Shown: positions 25,506-35,238 of the stretch, one piece after another
Layout of the letters: each line of letters begins with the position of its first letter
Numbering within the stretch: position 1 is the first letter of the stretch
Assembly: GCA_030432695.1 (NCBI GenBank)
Contig: JAUILN010000009.1
Coordinates: forward strand, 248,001-312,000
Length of the DNA: 64,000 nt
Reading direction: 5' to 3'
DNA from: a bacterium
Lineage (GTDB): Bacteria > Planctomycetota > UBA1135 > UBA2386
The notes under the pieces: model-generated
What the model was told of the DNA's origin: nothing
The model's input: the letters and a program-made list of their open reading frames with translations, nothing else
The model's database searches: none
Position numbers and translations under genes: made by a program

Positions 25506-26624
25506 TCACTTCCCGCTGACTTCCGCGGCGAGCCCGACGTGCCAGATGGCATCGAGCAGCGCCTGGGTCCGCCGCGTCCGGTTCGCCCAGCCGGGCCGCA
25601 GCGCCGGATCGGCCGCAGCCTTGGCCATGTCCTCGAACATCAGGACCGAGCCGGGCTGGTCCGAGGCGATGCGGTGCGTCTCGGGATCGGTGTCGCCCTG
25701 TCGGACGATCAGGCGGGCCGAGTTGTCCTGCTCCTGGAACAGGAAGCCGGGCATCTCGATCGCGCCCTTCTCCCCCTCGATGTGGACGAGCATCGACGAC
25801 TGCGGCGCGTCGAAGCCGCAGCTCCACGCCGACCGCACGCCGTTCGCGAAGCGCAGTTCGCCCTTGCCGCCATTGACGGCGCCGGTCTCCGCGTCGCGGC
25901 GCAGCTTCGCGTGCACGCTCTCCAGCTCGAGCCCGTCGGGCAGGCACTCGACCGCAGCGCGCATGTTGTACCAGCCGACGTCGCCGATCGCGCCCATCGG
26001 CTCGAGCTCGGGGTCGTAGCGGATGTTGGAGCGGTCACGCAGCTGGAAGGCGCAGGACGACTCGACGAGCGTGGTCCGGCCGATCCATCCGTCGCGCTGC
26101 GCCTGCAGCTCCGCGGTCCGCGGATGGTGCGCGAAGTGCGTGCCGTCCATGAACGCGACGTCGTGTTCGCGGCACGCGGCGAGGATGCGATCCACCGAGG
26201 CGAGGCTGGCCAGCGGCTTCTCGCCCAGCACGTGCTTGCCGCCGCGCGCCGCCGCGATGCAGATCTCCTCGCGGACGCTGGTGGGCGTGGCGACATAGAT
26301 CGCGTCCACCGCGTCGGAGGCGATCATCTCGGCCCAGGAGTCGAAGGCGAGCGCCGCCTGATGCTTGTCTGCATAGGCGCGCGCCGACTCCATCCGACGG
26401 CTCGACACCGCGGCCAGCTCGGCGAACTTCGCGCGCTTGATCGAGCCCGCCATCTGGTTGGCGATGTTGCCCGTGCCGACCACGCCCCAGCGGAGGGTGG
26501 GAGGTGGCGCAGCACCGGGCGCATGGCGCGCGAGGGCCTGCGGGCCGAGCCCAGCGGCCACGGCACCTGCGCCGGCGATCTGGAGGAAGGTGCGGCGGGT
26601 CGGGTCTTCGGTCTCTCTGTGCAT
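25506..26624 (-). CDS. Tat-exported Gfo/Idh/MocA-family oxidoreductase
   Basis: A 372-residue protein. The N-terminus carries a Tat signal (TRRTFLQIAGAGAVAAGLG, RR at 10-11), followed by a Rossmann motif GVVGTGNIANQM (47-58) and the family EKP motif (EKPLAS, 135-140). The C-terminal half provides the beta-sheet substrate domain (GDVGWYNMRAAVECLPDG). Such periplasmic members use a tightly bound NAD(P) to oxidise or rearrange sugars. The substrate is unknown. An AGGAG sits six bases before the ATG. It converges with the DUF1963 gene, 24 bases apart. Confidence 0.9.
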   Translation of the reverse strand: MHRETEDPTRRTFLQIAGAGAVAAGLGPQALARHAPGAAPPPTLRWGVVGTGNIANQMAGSIKRAKFAELAAVSSRRMESARAYADKHQAALAFDSWAEMIASDAVDAIYVATPTSVREEICIAAARGGKHVLGEKPLASLASVDRILAACREHDVAFMDGTHFAHHPRTAELQAQRDGWIGRTTLVESSCAFQLRDRSNIRYDPELEPMGAIGDVGWYNMRAAVECLPDGLELESVHAKLRRDAETGAVNGGKGELRFANGVRSAWSCGFDAPQSSMLVHIEGEKGAIEMPGFLFQEQDNSARLIVRQGDTDPETHRIASDQPGSVLMFEDMAKAAADPALRPGWANRTRRTQALLDAIWHVGLAAEVSGK

Positions 26625-26747
26625 GGGGAGCTCCTGTTGGCGGGTGGCCCCTCGGCCTCCCGTAGCGAGGCGTAGAGCCTACCCGAGCGATCCCCGGCGA
26701 AGCGGTGGGTATGCCTCCTTCGCACTTGGCTGCGCGTCGGCAGATCT

Positions 26748-26780
26748 GTCGTAGTTGGTGCCTGGCACCAACTACGACAC
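26748..26780. repeat. Perfect 33-base palindrome ahead of the ATPase gene
   Basis: Arms of 16 bases (TGTCGTAGTTGGTGCC and its reverse complement) surround a single T at 26764. It is about 90 bases before the ATPase start and 124 bases from the divergent oxidoreductase start. It may be an operator, a REP-like mobile unit or a hairpin in a transcript. Confidence 0.9.
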
Positions 26781-26871
26781 ACTCGGTGTGCGGCCTGTAG
26801 CCGAGTGGTCTGCCGATCGCTACGGTCGGGGTGATCTCTCGGGGTTCGCCAAGCCGGGCGCCATCGCCAAC

Positions 26872-28074
26872 ATGATCGTCGAAACGATTCGAGTGAAGAA
26901 CTTCAAGGCTCTGCGCGACGTCGAGCTGCGGGATCTTCCTGCGTACTGTGTGTTCGTCGGGCGGAACGGGACCGGCAAGACGACCTTGTTCCGCGTCTTC
27001 GCCTTTCTGAAGAACTGCCTCGCCAAGAACGTCCGTGCCGCGCTGAACATCGAGGGAGGGCGGCTCGGCCTCCGTGAGGTGCTGAGTCGCGGTGCCGAGT
27101 CGGAAGATCTGGAGATCGAGATCCAGTTCAGGCTCGAGATTGCCGGGGTAAAGCGTCTCGTGACCTACCGCCTCGTGATCGGGCCGCACGAGGGTCGAGA
27201 CGCGATCGTGAAGCGAGAGGTGCTGCGGTACAAGCGCAGTCGACACGGGGCGCCGTTCCATTTCATAGACTTCCGGAATGGCACTGGGTCGGCGGTGAAC
27301 AACGAGGAGGACTTCGACAAGCCCGACGAGGAGCTGGAACGGGAACACCAGGCCCTCGATTCACCGGAGACGCTGGCCATCAAGGGGCTCGGGCATCTCG
27401 AACGGTTCAAGGCAGCGTCCGCGTTCCGGGAGCTGATCGAGAACTGGCACATCTCGGACTTCCACATCAACAGCGCCCGTGGCGACAAGGAGGAGGAAGA
27501 CGCGGCTCACCTGTCGGCGAATGGTGAGAACCTCCCCTCGGTGGCTCGCTACATGTTCGAGCAGCATCCGGAGGTCTTCGCCTCGATCAAGCAGCGCATG
27601 CAGGAGCGCGTCCCAGGGGTTTCCGACATCGCGGTGACGGTCACCGAGGACGGGCGCCTCCTGATGCGTTACCGGGATGGCGCGTTCGTCGACCCGTTCA
27701 TCGACCGCAACGTCTCGGACGGGACCATCAAGATGTTCGCCTATCTGCTGCTGTTGGCGGATCAGAGTCCGCACCCGATCCTGTGCGTGGAGGAGCCGGA
27801 GAATCAGCTCTATCCGGAGCTCATGACCGTGTTGGCCGAGGAGTTCCAGCAGTACGCGGAGAGGGGTGGGCAGGTGTTCGTCTCGACCCACTCGCCGGAC
27901 TTCCTCGATGCGGTGCCGCTGGAGAGCGTCTTCTGGCTGGAGAAGCATGAGGGCGAGACGTCCGTGCATCGTGCGCAGGACGTCGAGCTGCTTCGGAACC
28001 TGGTCGAAGCAGGTGACCCGCCGGGCGTGCTTTGGAGCCAGGGGCTGCTCGATACCCGGAAGCTTCCTCGGTGA
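26872..28074 (+). CDS. ABC-type AAA ATPase (OLD/RecF-like), partner of a DUF4276 protein
   Basis: A 400-residue protein that begins MIVETIRVKNFKALRDVEL, the usual start of RecF/OLD-type ATPases. Walker A is GRNGTGKTT (30-38), the ABC signature-like VSDGT is at 281-285, Walker B ILCVEEPE at 303-310 and the H-loop STHSPDF at 338-344. An acidic helical insertion (NNEEDFDKPDEELEREHQ) lies in the arm region. There is no fused TOPRIM domain; the next gene supplies a TOPRIM-like one. Such pairs resemble split OLD-type or PARIS-type conflict systems, so a role in sensing invading DNA is plausible but inferred. The ATG at 26872 fits the fold; an in-frame ATG at 26755 lies inside the palindrome. Confidence 0.85.
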   Translation: MIVETIRVKNFKALRDVELRDLPAYCVFVGRNGTGKTTLFRVFAFLKNCLAKNVRAALNIEGGRLGLREVLSRGAESEDLEIEIQFRLEIAGVKRLVTYRLVIGPHEGRDAIVKREVLRYKRSRHGAPFHFIDFRNGTGSAVNNEEDFDKPDEELEREHQALDSPETLAIKGLGHLERFKAASAFRELIENWHISDFHINSARGDKEEEDAAHLSANGENLPSVARYMFEQHPEVFASIKQRMQERVPGVSDIAVTVTEDGRLLMRYRDGAFVDPFIDRNVSDGTIKMFAYLLLLADQSPHPILCVEEPENQLYPELMTVLAEEFQQYAERGGQVFVSTHSPDFLDAVPLESVFWLEKHEGETSVHRAQDVELLRNLVEAGDPPGVLWSQGLLDTRKLPR

Positions 28075-28649
28075 TGTCCGGCCGGATCGTCTTCTTCACG
28101 GAAGAGGAGTCGTTGGAGGTCACGCTCCGGGCGTTGCTGCCACGAGCCTTTCCCGGTTTCCTCGAATACGAACACTGGATCGCGATCCACCACCAGGGCA
28201 AAAGCGACCTCGAGCGCTCCTACCCCAGGAAGATGCGGGAATGGCGCGAGCCGGGAGTGCGCTTCGTGGTGCTTCGCGACAACGACGGAGCGGATTGCGT
28301 CGCGCTGAAGGGCCGGCTGGTGAAGGCGGTTCCCGCGGGTGCCCCGGGTCATCGGATCCGGATCGTGTGCCAGGAGCTGGAGAGCTGGTTTCTCGGTGAC
28401 CTGCAGGCTGTCACTGCCGCATATCCGCAGGCCGGTCGACATCCGCTGCTCAGGCGTCTGGCCAAGAAGGACCCGGACAACCTGACCAATGCGGCAGCGC
28501 TTCTGAAGGAACTCACCGGGACCGGGGCCAAGGTTCTGCGGGCGCGGCGCATCGCGGAACAACTCGATCCGGCAGCGAATCGGTCCGCCAGCTTCCGCGC
28601 GATGCTCGACGCGGTGCAGGTGCTTCGAGAGGGCGCGGAGACGGGCTGA
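28074..28649 (+). CDS. DUF4276 family protein (TOPRIM-like effector candidate)
   Basis: A 191-residue protein. FFTEEESLEVTLRALLP (7-23) supplies the N-terminal acidic motif, VVLRDNDGADC (65-75) the D-x-D motif (D69, D71), and ELESWFLGDL (101-110) and LDPAANRSASFRAMLDA (164-180) are typical DUF4276 blocks. The acidic residues are arranged like TOPRIM nucleases, which would make it a metal-dependent nuclease; this is inference. Its ATG overlaps the ATPase stop by one base (TGATG), so the two proteins are probably made in fixed ratio and act together. Confidence 0.82.
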   Translation: MSGRIVFFTEEESLEVTLRALLPRAFPGFLEYEHWIAIHHQGKSDLERSYPRKMREWREPGVRFVVLRDNDGADCVALKGRLVKAVPAGAPGHRIRIVCQELESWFLGDLQAVTAAYPQAGRHPLLRRLAKKDPDNLTNAAALLKELTGTGAKVLRARRIAEQLDPAANRSASFRAMLDAVQVLREGAETG

Positions 28650-28823
28650 TCGACTGCTTCCGAGAGTCGGCGAGCCATGCCCTTTCGCTTGCGGCAGGAG
28701 GCCGCGCTCAGATCGCCGTTCGGCAGGCAGTCGGGGTCGGTCCGGATCACACGGACCGGTCGCCGCGGTCAGCCGCGGTCCGGCGTTGTGCCGCCCAGGC
28801 CCTCGTGGCATGTATGGCTTCCC

Positions 28824-29609
28824 ATGCAGACGTACCGGAACTTCGTCGGTCTGGTCGACCGGCAGCTCCTGGCGATCCTGGTGCTGTCCCTGCTGGCCAC
28901 CTGGGTCTGTCGCCAGTACGGCATTCTCGCCGAGTTGCCGACCTCGCTGATCGGCACGGCGGTGGTGTTCCCGATCGTGTTCTCGATCCATGCCGCGTAC
29001 CGCCGTCGTGAGGAGGCGCTGGAGGCGTTGGCGGCGATCCAGGGTGACGCCTCGACGGTGCTGCTAGCCGGGCGCTACTGGCCGGTCCAGCCGCAGCCGG
29101 AGGTCGAGCGGGAGATCGTGCGGACGCTGGGTGAACTGCTGCGTGCCATCCGCAGCTACCTGCACGAGGAGGGCCGCCGGGCCGCCGACCGGCAGAAAGT
29201 GCACGCCGCCTATGCCGAGGTGCAGGCCGCATTGCGTGGTCTTCGCGCCGGTGGGGTGGCGTCGGCCGAGATGTCGCGGGTGCAGCACTCGATGCGGATG
29301 ATCCACGTGCACTTCGAGAAGCTCGCCAACGTCGCCCGCTACAGCACGCCGCTGTCGCTGAGGGCCTACAGCAAGGTGTTCCTCAATGGCTTCCCGCTGC
29401 TGTTCGCGCCCAACTTCGCGCTGCTCGCCCAGGACCACGGCGCCGGCATCGGCTATGGCATCGCGGCGGTCTACAGCCTGGTGTTGGGTGGGCTCGACAA
29501 CGTCCAGGATCGGTTGGAAGACCCCTTCGACCGCGATGGGCTCGACGACGTCGACTTCGACCTGCACGAGCGGCAGCAGTTGGTGCTGGACCACGCGACC
29601 GCCGAGTAG
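28824..29609 (+). CDS. Bestrophin-like anion channel family membrane protein
   Basis: A 261-residue protein. An N-terminal membrane span pair (LLAILVLSLLATWVC; SLIGTAVVFPIVFSIHAAYRRREEALEAL) with the charged IHAAYRRREE motif is followed by long helices and a second hydrophobic pair (VFLNGFPLLFAPNFALLAQ, IGYGIAAVYSLVLGGLDNVQ). It ends with the acidic LEDPFDRDGLDDVDFDLHE segment that matches the D-P-F-x-x-D-G belt of bestrophins. It should form a multimeric chloride or other anion channel. I chose the ATG at 28824, which sits directly before the first span. The gap to the DUF4276 gene is 174 bases. Confidence 0.75.
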   Translation: MQTYRNFVGLVDRQLLAILVLSLLATWVCRQYGILAELPTSLIGTAVVFPIVFSIHAAYRRREEALEALAAIQGDASTVLLAGRYWPVQPQPEVEREIVRTLGELLRAIRSYLHEEGRRAADRQKVHAAYAEVQAALRGLRAGGVASAEMSRVQHSMRMIHVHFEKLANVARYSTPLSLRAYSKVFLNGFPLLFAPNFALLAQDHGAGIGYGIAAVYSLVLGGLDNVQDRLEDPFDRDGLDDVDFDLHERQQLVLDHATAE

Positions 29610-29636
29610 CAGGCGGACCGATCTGCCGTGGGAGGC

Positions 29637-31916
29637 TCACCCCCACGACAGATCATGCTTGCGCACCGGCAGCTCGCGCACCCGCTTGCCGGTCGCCGCG
29701 AAGATCGCATTGCACACCGCGGGCGCGATCGGCGGCGTGCCGGTCTCGCCCACGCCAGACGGCAGCTCCTCGCTCGGCAAGATGTAGGTGCGCACCTCGC
29801 GGGCCGACTCGTGGATCCGCGGCACCGGGAAGCTGTCGTAGTTCGACTGCACCACGGCACCCTTCTCGAAGCTGATCTCGCCGAGCATCGCGATGCCGAT
29901 GCCGAAGGCGGTGGCGCCTTCGAGCTGGGCGCGGACCCGGTCGGGATTGATCACCGTGCCGGCGTCGATGCCGATGTCGACGCGGGGGATGCGCACGGTG
30001 CCGTTCTTCTGGACGTCGACCTCGACCACGCAGCAGACGTAGCCGAGGAAGCTGCGGTGTGCGGCGATCCCGAGGCCTCGGCCCTTCGGCAGCTCGCGGC
30101 CCCAGCCGGACTCCTTGGCGACGTGGCGGAGTACGCGCAGCAGGCGGCCGGTGTCGACCGGGTAGCGCTCCAGGGTCTCGCCCTGGTTGGGGTAGTCGAC
30201 GCCCGTCATGTCGACGAGGCGCGGCTCGCCGATCAGGGCTTCGAGGTACTCCACCGGGTCCTTGCCGGCCCTGGCCGCCAGCTCGTCGACGAACGAACAC
30301 TCGGCGAAGGCGTGCTGCACGTGGTGCACCGAGCGCATCCAGCCGATCCGCGTCCCGGCCTTCGCAGGTCCCGCCTCGCAGCGCAGGTTGGCGATTCCGT
30401 AGGGGATGTCGGTGAAGCCGAGTCCCAGCTCGCCGGCCGACGGCTGGGTGCCGAGCGGGTTGAAGGTGAGGCCGATCGGCGGGAACACCGAGCGCTGCAG
30501 CCAGGCCTGCGGCATGCCGTCGGCGTCGAGGCCGGCCTTGGCATACACCGCGGCGGCGGAGTGGTAGTAGTCGTGCCGCGTGTCGTCCTCGCGGCTCCAC
30601 TGCACGCGGACGGGCTTGCCGAGCTGCTTGCTCAACAGTGCCGCCTCCACCACGTAGTCGGGTTTGCTCTTCCGGCCGAAGCCACCGCCGAGCAGGGTCA
30701 CGTGGACGGTGACGTCCGCCGGGCCGATGCGCAGCGCCTGGGCGACGCTGGCTTGCGCGGCCTGCGGATTCTGGGTGGGGGCCCAGACGGTGCACTTGCC
30801 GTCGACGAAGTGGGCGACGGCGTTGACCGGCTCCATCTGCGCGTGGGCCAGGAACGGCACCGAGTACATCGCCTCGTGCGTCGCGGTGGCACTCTCCATC
30901 GCGGTGTCGACGTCGCCGAGTTCGCGGACCACGGTGCCGGGCTTGTGCGCGGTCGCCTGCATGGCCTCGTGGAACGCGTCGGAATCGAAGGCCGCATGTC
31001 TGCCGCCTTCCCACTCCACCTCCAGGGCGTCGCGACCCTGGAACGCTGCGAAGGTGTTGCGGGCGATCACCGCGATGCCGCCGAGTGCCTGGAAGGCCGG
31101 CGCGCCGCGGAACGGCTCGAGTTCGACCACGTCGAGCACCCCGGGGACCGCGCGCGCTGCAGCGTCGTCGAAGTCCTCGATCGTGCCGCCGAGCACCGGC
31201 ACTCGCCAGATCGCGGCGAACACCATGCCTTCGGGGCGGACGTCGGCGCCGAACTTCGCGGCGCCGGTGACCACGTCGTCGAGGTCGTAGAACTTGACCT
31301 CCTCCTTGCCGACGTAGCGCCACTCGGAGCGGGGCCGGAACCGCAGGCTGTCCTCGCTCGGCAGCTCCAGCTCGCGCGCGGCGGCGACCAGGGCACCGAA
31401 GCCGAGCGAGCGGCCGTCGGGGCCGTGGACCGTGTGCTCGCGCGCCGTGCAGGCAGACGCATCGACGCCCCAGGTGTTCGCCGCGGCCTGCTCCAGCAGC
31501 GCCCGCGCCGCCGCGCCGGCCTGGCGCATCGTCTCGTAGAAGCGCCGAACGCTGCGCGAGCCGTCGGTGTTCTGCGAGCCGTAGGCGGTGTCACCCAACG
31601 CCTGCACGATCTCGACCCGATCCCAGTCGGCGCCCAGTTCGTCGGCGACCACCATCGGCAGGCTGGTGCGGATGCCGGTGCCCATCTCGGAGCGGTGGGC
31701 CCAGATCCGGACCGCGCCGTTGGGATCGATCGCCAGCCACACCGAGGGCTGCAGGGCGTCGGCGCAGTCGGTATCGACCGCGTCCGCGGCCAGCAGTCCG
31801 GTGGCTGCGCCGAGCCGTGCGCCGACCAGGAGCGCGCCGCCGCTCAGCAGACACTGGAACAGCGTGCGGCGGTCGAGGCCCCGACCGGCAGTGGGGGGCG
31901 TGTGAGGCGCGGTCAC
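29637..31916 (-). CDS. iorB: Molybdopterin-binding large subunit of a xanthine-oxidase-family dehydrogenase (isoquinoline 1-oxidoreductase beta-like)
   Basis: A 759-residue protein. The N-terminus has a twin-arginine motif (GLDRRTLFQCLLSGGALLVG), so the enzyme is probably periplasmic and exported with its small subunit. Further on are MGTGIRTSLPMVVADELG, LLGGGFGRKSKPDYVVEAA (molybdenum-site Gly-Phe-Gly-Arg) and GVGETGTPPIAPAVCNAI with the catalytic Glu at about 724. Relatives hydroxylate N-heterocycles or oxidise aldehydes and pass electrons through the 2Fe-2S subunit. No cytochrome partner is adjacent. GTG at 31916 overlaps the small-subunit stop (GTGA). Confidence 0.9.
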   Translation of the reverse strand: MTAPHTPPTAGRGLDRRTLFQCLLSGGALLVGARLGAATGLLAADAVDTDCADALQPSVWLAIDPNGAVRIWAHRSEMGTGIRTSLPMVVADELGADWDRVEIVQALGDTAYGSQNTDGSRSVRRFYETMRQAGAAARALLEQAAANTWGVDASACTAREHTVHGPDGRSLGFGALVAAARELELPSEDSLRFRPRSEWRYVGKEEVKFYDLDDVVTGAAKFGADVRPEGMVFAAIWRVPVLGGTIEDFDDAAARAVPGVLDVVELEPFRGAPAFQALGGIAVIARNTFAAFQGRDALEVEWEGGRHAAFDSDAFHEAMQATAHKPGTVVRELGDVDTAMESATATHEAMYSVPFLAHAQMEPVNAVAHFVDGKCTVWAPTQNPQAAQASVAQALRIGPADVTVHVTLLGGGFGRKSKPDYVVEAALLSKQLGKPVRVQWSREDDTRHDYYHSAAAVYAKAGLDADGMPQAWLQRSVFPPIGLTFNPLGTQPSAGELGLGFTDIPYGIANLRCEAGPAKAGTRIGWMRSVHHVQHAFAECSFVDELAARAGKDPVEYLEALIGEPRLVDMTGVDYPNQGETLERYPVDTGRLLRVLRHVAKESGWGRELPKGRGLGIAAHRSFLGYVCCVVEVDVQKNGTVRIPRVDIGIDAGTVINPDRVRAQLEGATAFGIGIAMLGEISFEKGAVVQSNYDSFPVPRIHESAREVRTYILPSEELPSGVGETGTPPIAPAVCNAIFAATGKRVRELPVRKHDLSWG

Positions 31917-32365
31917 TTGCCACCTCCCGCCGCGCTGTGGATGGCCTTGCGGATCCGCGGGTAGGTGCCGCAGCGGCAGATGTTGCCGGCCATGGCCGCG
32001 TCGATCGCGTCGTCGTCCGGGGTCGCGTTGCCCGCCAACAGCGCCGCCGCGCTCATCATCTGGCCGGGCTGGCAGTAGCCGCACTGCGGCACGCAGTGCT
32101 CTCGCCAGGCCTGCTGCACCGGGTGCGAGCCGTCGGCGGACAGCCCTTCGATGGTCGTCACCTCGGCCTGCACCGCCTGCACCGGCAGGATGCACGAGCG
32201 CATCGGGGCGCCGCCGACGTGGACCGTGCAGGCGCCGCACAGGCCGCGGCCGCAGCCGAATCTGGTGCCGGTGAGCTGCAGCTCGTCGCGCAGCACCCAG
32301 AGCAGCGGGGTCGCGGGATCGATGTCCCCGAGGTCTCTCTCCACTCCGTTGACTCGGATCTTCAA
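31913..32365 (-). CDS. iorA: 2Fe-2S small subunit of the molybdenum hydroxylase (isoquinoline 1-oxidoreductase alpha-like)
   Basis: A 150-residue protein holding two [2Fe-2S] clusters. The plant-type ferredoxin half has FGCGRGLCGACTVHV (C38, C43, C46) plus C58, and the helical half has CGYCQPGQMM (C95, C98) and NICRCGTYPRIRKAI (C130, C132). It carries electrons from the molybdenum subunit encoded next. The start codon is TTG, supported by a strong AGGAGA about six bases upstream and by the conserved MKIRVNGVE start. The divergent leu leader begins about 130 bases away. Confidence 0.93.
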   Translation of the reverse strand: MKIRVNGVERDLGDIDPATPLLWVLRDELQLTGTRFGCGRGLCGACTVHVGGAPMRSCILPVQAVQAEVTTIEGLSADGSHPVQQAWREHCVPQCGYCQPGQMMSAAALLAGNATPDDDAIDAAMAGNICRCGTYPRIRKAIHSAAGGGK

Positions 32366-32455
32366 GGTGTCTCCTGGCAGGTGTTCGGGCCTTGCTTGCG
32401 GCGGCGATCATCGTCGTTCGGCTGCGCGTCGGGCCAACGGAATCGTTGCGAGGGG

Positions 32456-32482
32456 TTGCGTTCGCCATGCCGACCCGATAAC
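32456..32482 (+). promoter_or_regulatory. Possible promoter of the leu operon
   Basis: TTGCGT, a 15-base spacer and GATAAC (32477-32482) give a fair -10 but weak -35. Start of transcription would fall near 32489, just before the leader GTG. This is pattern matching only. Confidence 0.3.
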
Positions 32483-32493
32483 CACTGCGCTCC

Positions 32494-32637
32494 GTGAACC
32501 GGCCGACCGTCAGCACCCGAGCCTTCGACCTCTCCGCAGAGCTGCGGCGAGACGACGCGCTCGTGCTGCGACTTCGGGCCCCGCTCGCGCTTCGCTGGCG
32601 ACTTAGTGGCCCACACCCGGTGCGACCCCGATCCTGA
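32494..32637 (+). CDS. Candidate Leu-rich leader peptide of the leu operon
   Basis: A 47-codon ORF from GTG 32494 to TGA 32637. Eight Leu codons occur, six of them inside 32560-32604 (within ALVLRLRAPLALRWRL), and three are CTT, which is scarce in the leu genes. A shorter version could start at GTG 32563. It lies directly ahead of stems that can form a terminator, as expected for ribosome-mediated attenuation by leucyl-tRNA supply. Confidence 0.5.
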   Translation: MNRPTVSTRAFDLSAELRRDDALVLRLRAPLALRWRLSGPHPVRPRS

Positions 32638-32672
32638 CCGCAGCAGACCCCTGACCCGCGGCCCCAAGGAAA

Positions 32673-32704
32673 GGCTCGCACCCACGCGGTGCGGGCCTTT
32701 TTTT
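32673..32704 (+). terminator. Intrinsic terminator/attenuator upstream of leuA
   Basis: GGCTCGCACC (32673-32682) pairs with GGTGCGGGCC (32688-32697), with one G-U pair and a 5-base loop, then seven T. It is 65 bases before the leuA start and is the only strong hairpin-plus-T terminator in the window. GGTGCGA at 32619-32625 can pair with TCGCACC inside the first arm (antiterminator). TCGCGC at 32585-32590, inside the Leu-codon stretch, can pair with GTGCGA at 32620-32625. Confidence 0.75.
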
Positions 32705-32769
32705 GTGCCCGCACGACCGCGGCAGAGGGATGCGGGTCCGCCGAGGGTCGCTCGAGGAGAACTCGAACG

Positions 32770-34296
<1,527 letters not shown>

Positions 34297-34314
34297 TCCG
34301 GTAGAACGACCCCG

Positions 34315-35238
34315 ATGCAACCCACCGAGTGGATCTGGCGGAACGGTGAACTGGTCCGATGGGCCGACGCGACGGTGCACGTGATGAGTCACGCGCTGCA
34401 CTACGGCTCGTCGGTGTTCGAGGGCGTCCGGGTCTATGCGACTCCGGACGGTCCGCGCTTCTTCCGGCTGCGCGAGCACGTCGACCGGCTCTACGACTCG
34501 GCGAAGATCCACGCGATGGAGCCGGCGGTGGAGCGCGAGGCGGTGTTCGAGGCCTGCCGCGAGGTCGTGGCCAGGAACGCGCTGTCCAGTGCCTACGTCC
34601 GTCCGCTGGTCTGGCGCGGCTACGGTGCGCTCGGCCTCGACGCCACCGCGAGCCCGGTCGAGACGATGGTCGCGGCGGTGGAGTGGGGGCGCTACCTCGG
34701 GGCCGAGGGCATCGAGAAGGGCATCGACGTCGGCGTGTCGTCGTGGCAGCGCTGCGCCCCGAACACCATGCCGCTGCTCGCCAAGGCCGGCGGCAACTAC
34801 CTGCAGAACCAGCTGGTGCTGATGGAGGCCAAGCGGCACGGCTACACCGAGGGCATCTCGCTGTCGGTCGACGGCACGGTCTCCGAGGGCTCGGGCGAGA
34901 ACCTGTTCGTGGTGCGCGGCGGCCGCATCCTCACGCCGCCGGCCTCCGCGTCGATCCTGGTCGGCATCACCCGCGACGCGGTGATGACCCTGGCCCGCGA
35001 ACTCGGCCACGAGGTGGTCGAGTGCTCGATCCCGCGTGAGCTCCTGTACATCGCCGACGAGGTGTTCTTCACCGGCACCGCCGCGGAGATCACCCCGGTG
35101 CGGTCGGTCGACGGCAAGCCGGTCGGCGACGGCACGCGCGGTCCGGTGACCGCCGCGATCCAGCAACGCTTCTTCGGTCTGTTCGACGGCTCCACCGCGG
35201 ACGACCACGGCTGGCTCACGCCCGTGAAGGACGCATGA
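34315..35238 (+). CDS. ilvE: Branched-chain amino acid aminotransferase
   Basis: A 307-residue fold-type IV PLP enzyme that converts 2-oxo acids to Leu, Ile and Val with glutamate. HYGSSVFEGVRVY, the Schiff-base Lys157 in LLAKAGGNYLQNQLV and EGSGENLFVVRGGRI, FFTGTAAEITPV are all typical of IlvE rather than D-amino acid aminotransferase. It lies between leuA and leuC and overlaps leuC by ATGA, so the operon encodes both the chain-extension steps and the final transamination. Confidence 0.95.
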   Translation: MQPTEWIWRNGELVRWADATVHVMSHALHYGSSVFEGVRVYATPDGPRFFRLREHVDRLYDSAKIHAMEPAVEREAVFEACREVVARNALSSAYVRPLVWRGYGALGLDATASPVETMVAAVEWGRYLGAEGIEKGIDVGVSSWQRCAPNTMPLLAKAGGNYLQNQLVLMEAKRHGYTEGISLSVDGTVSEGSGENLFVVRGGRILTPPASASILVGITRDAVMTLARELGHEVVECSIPRELLYIADEVFFTGTAAEITPVRSVDGKPVGDGTRGPVTAAIQQRFFGLFDGSTADDHGWLTPVKDA

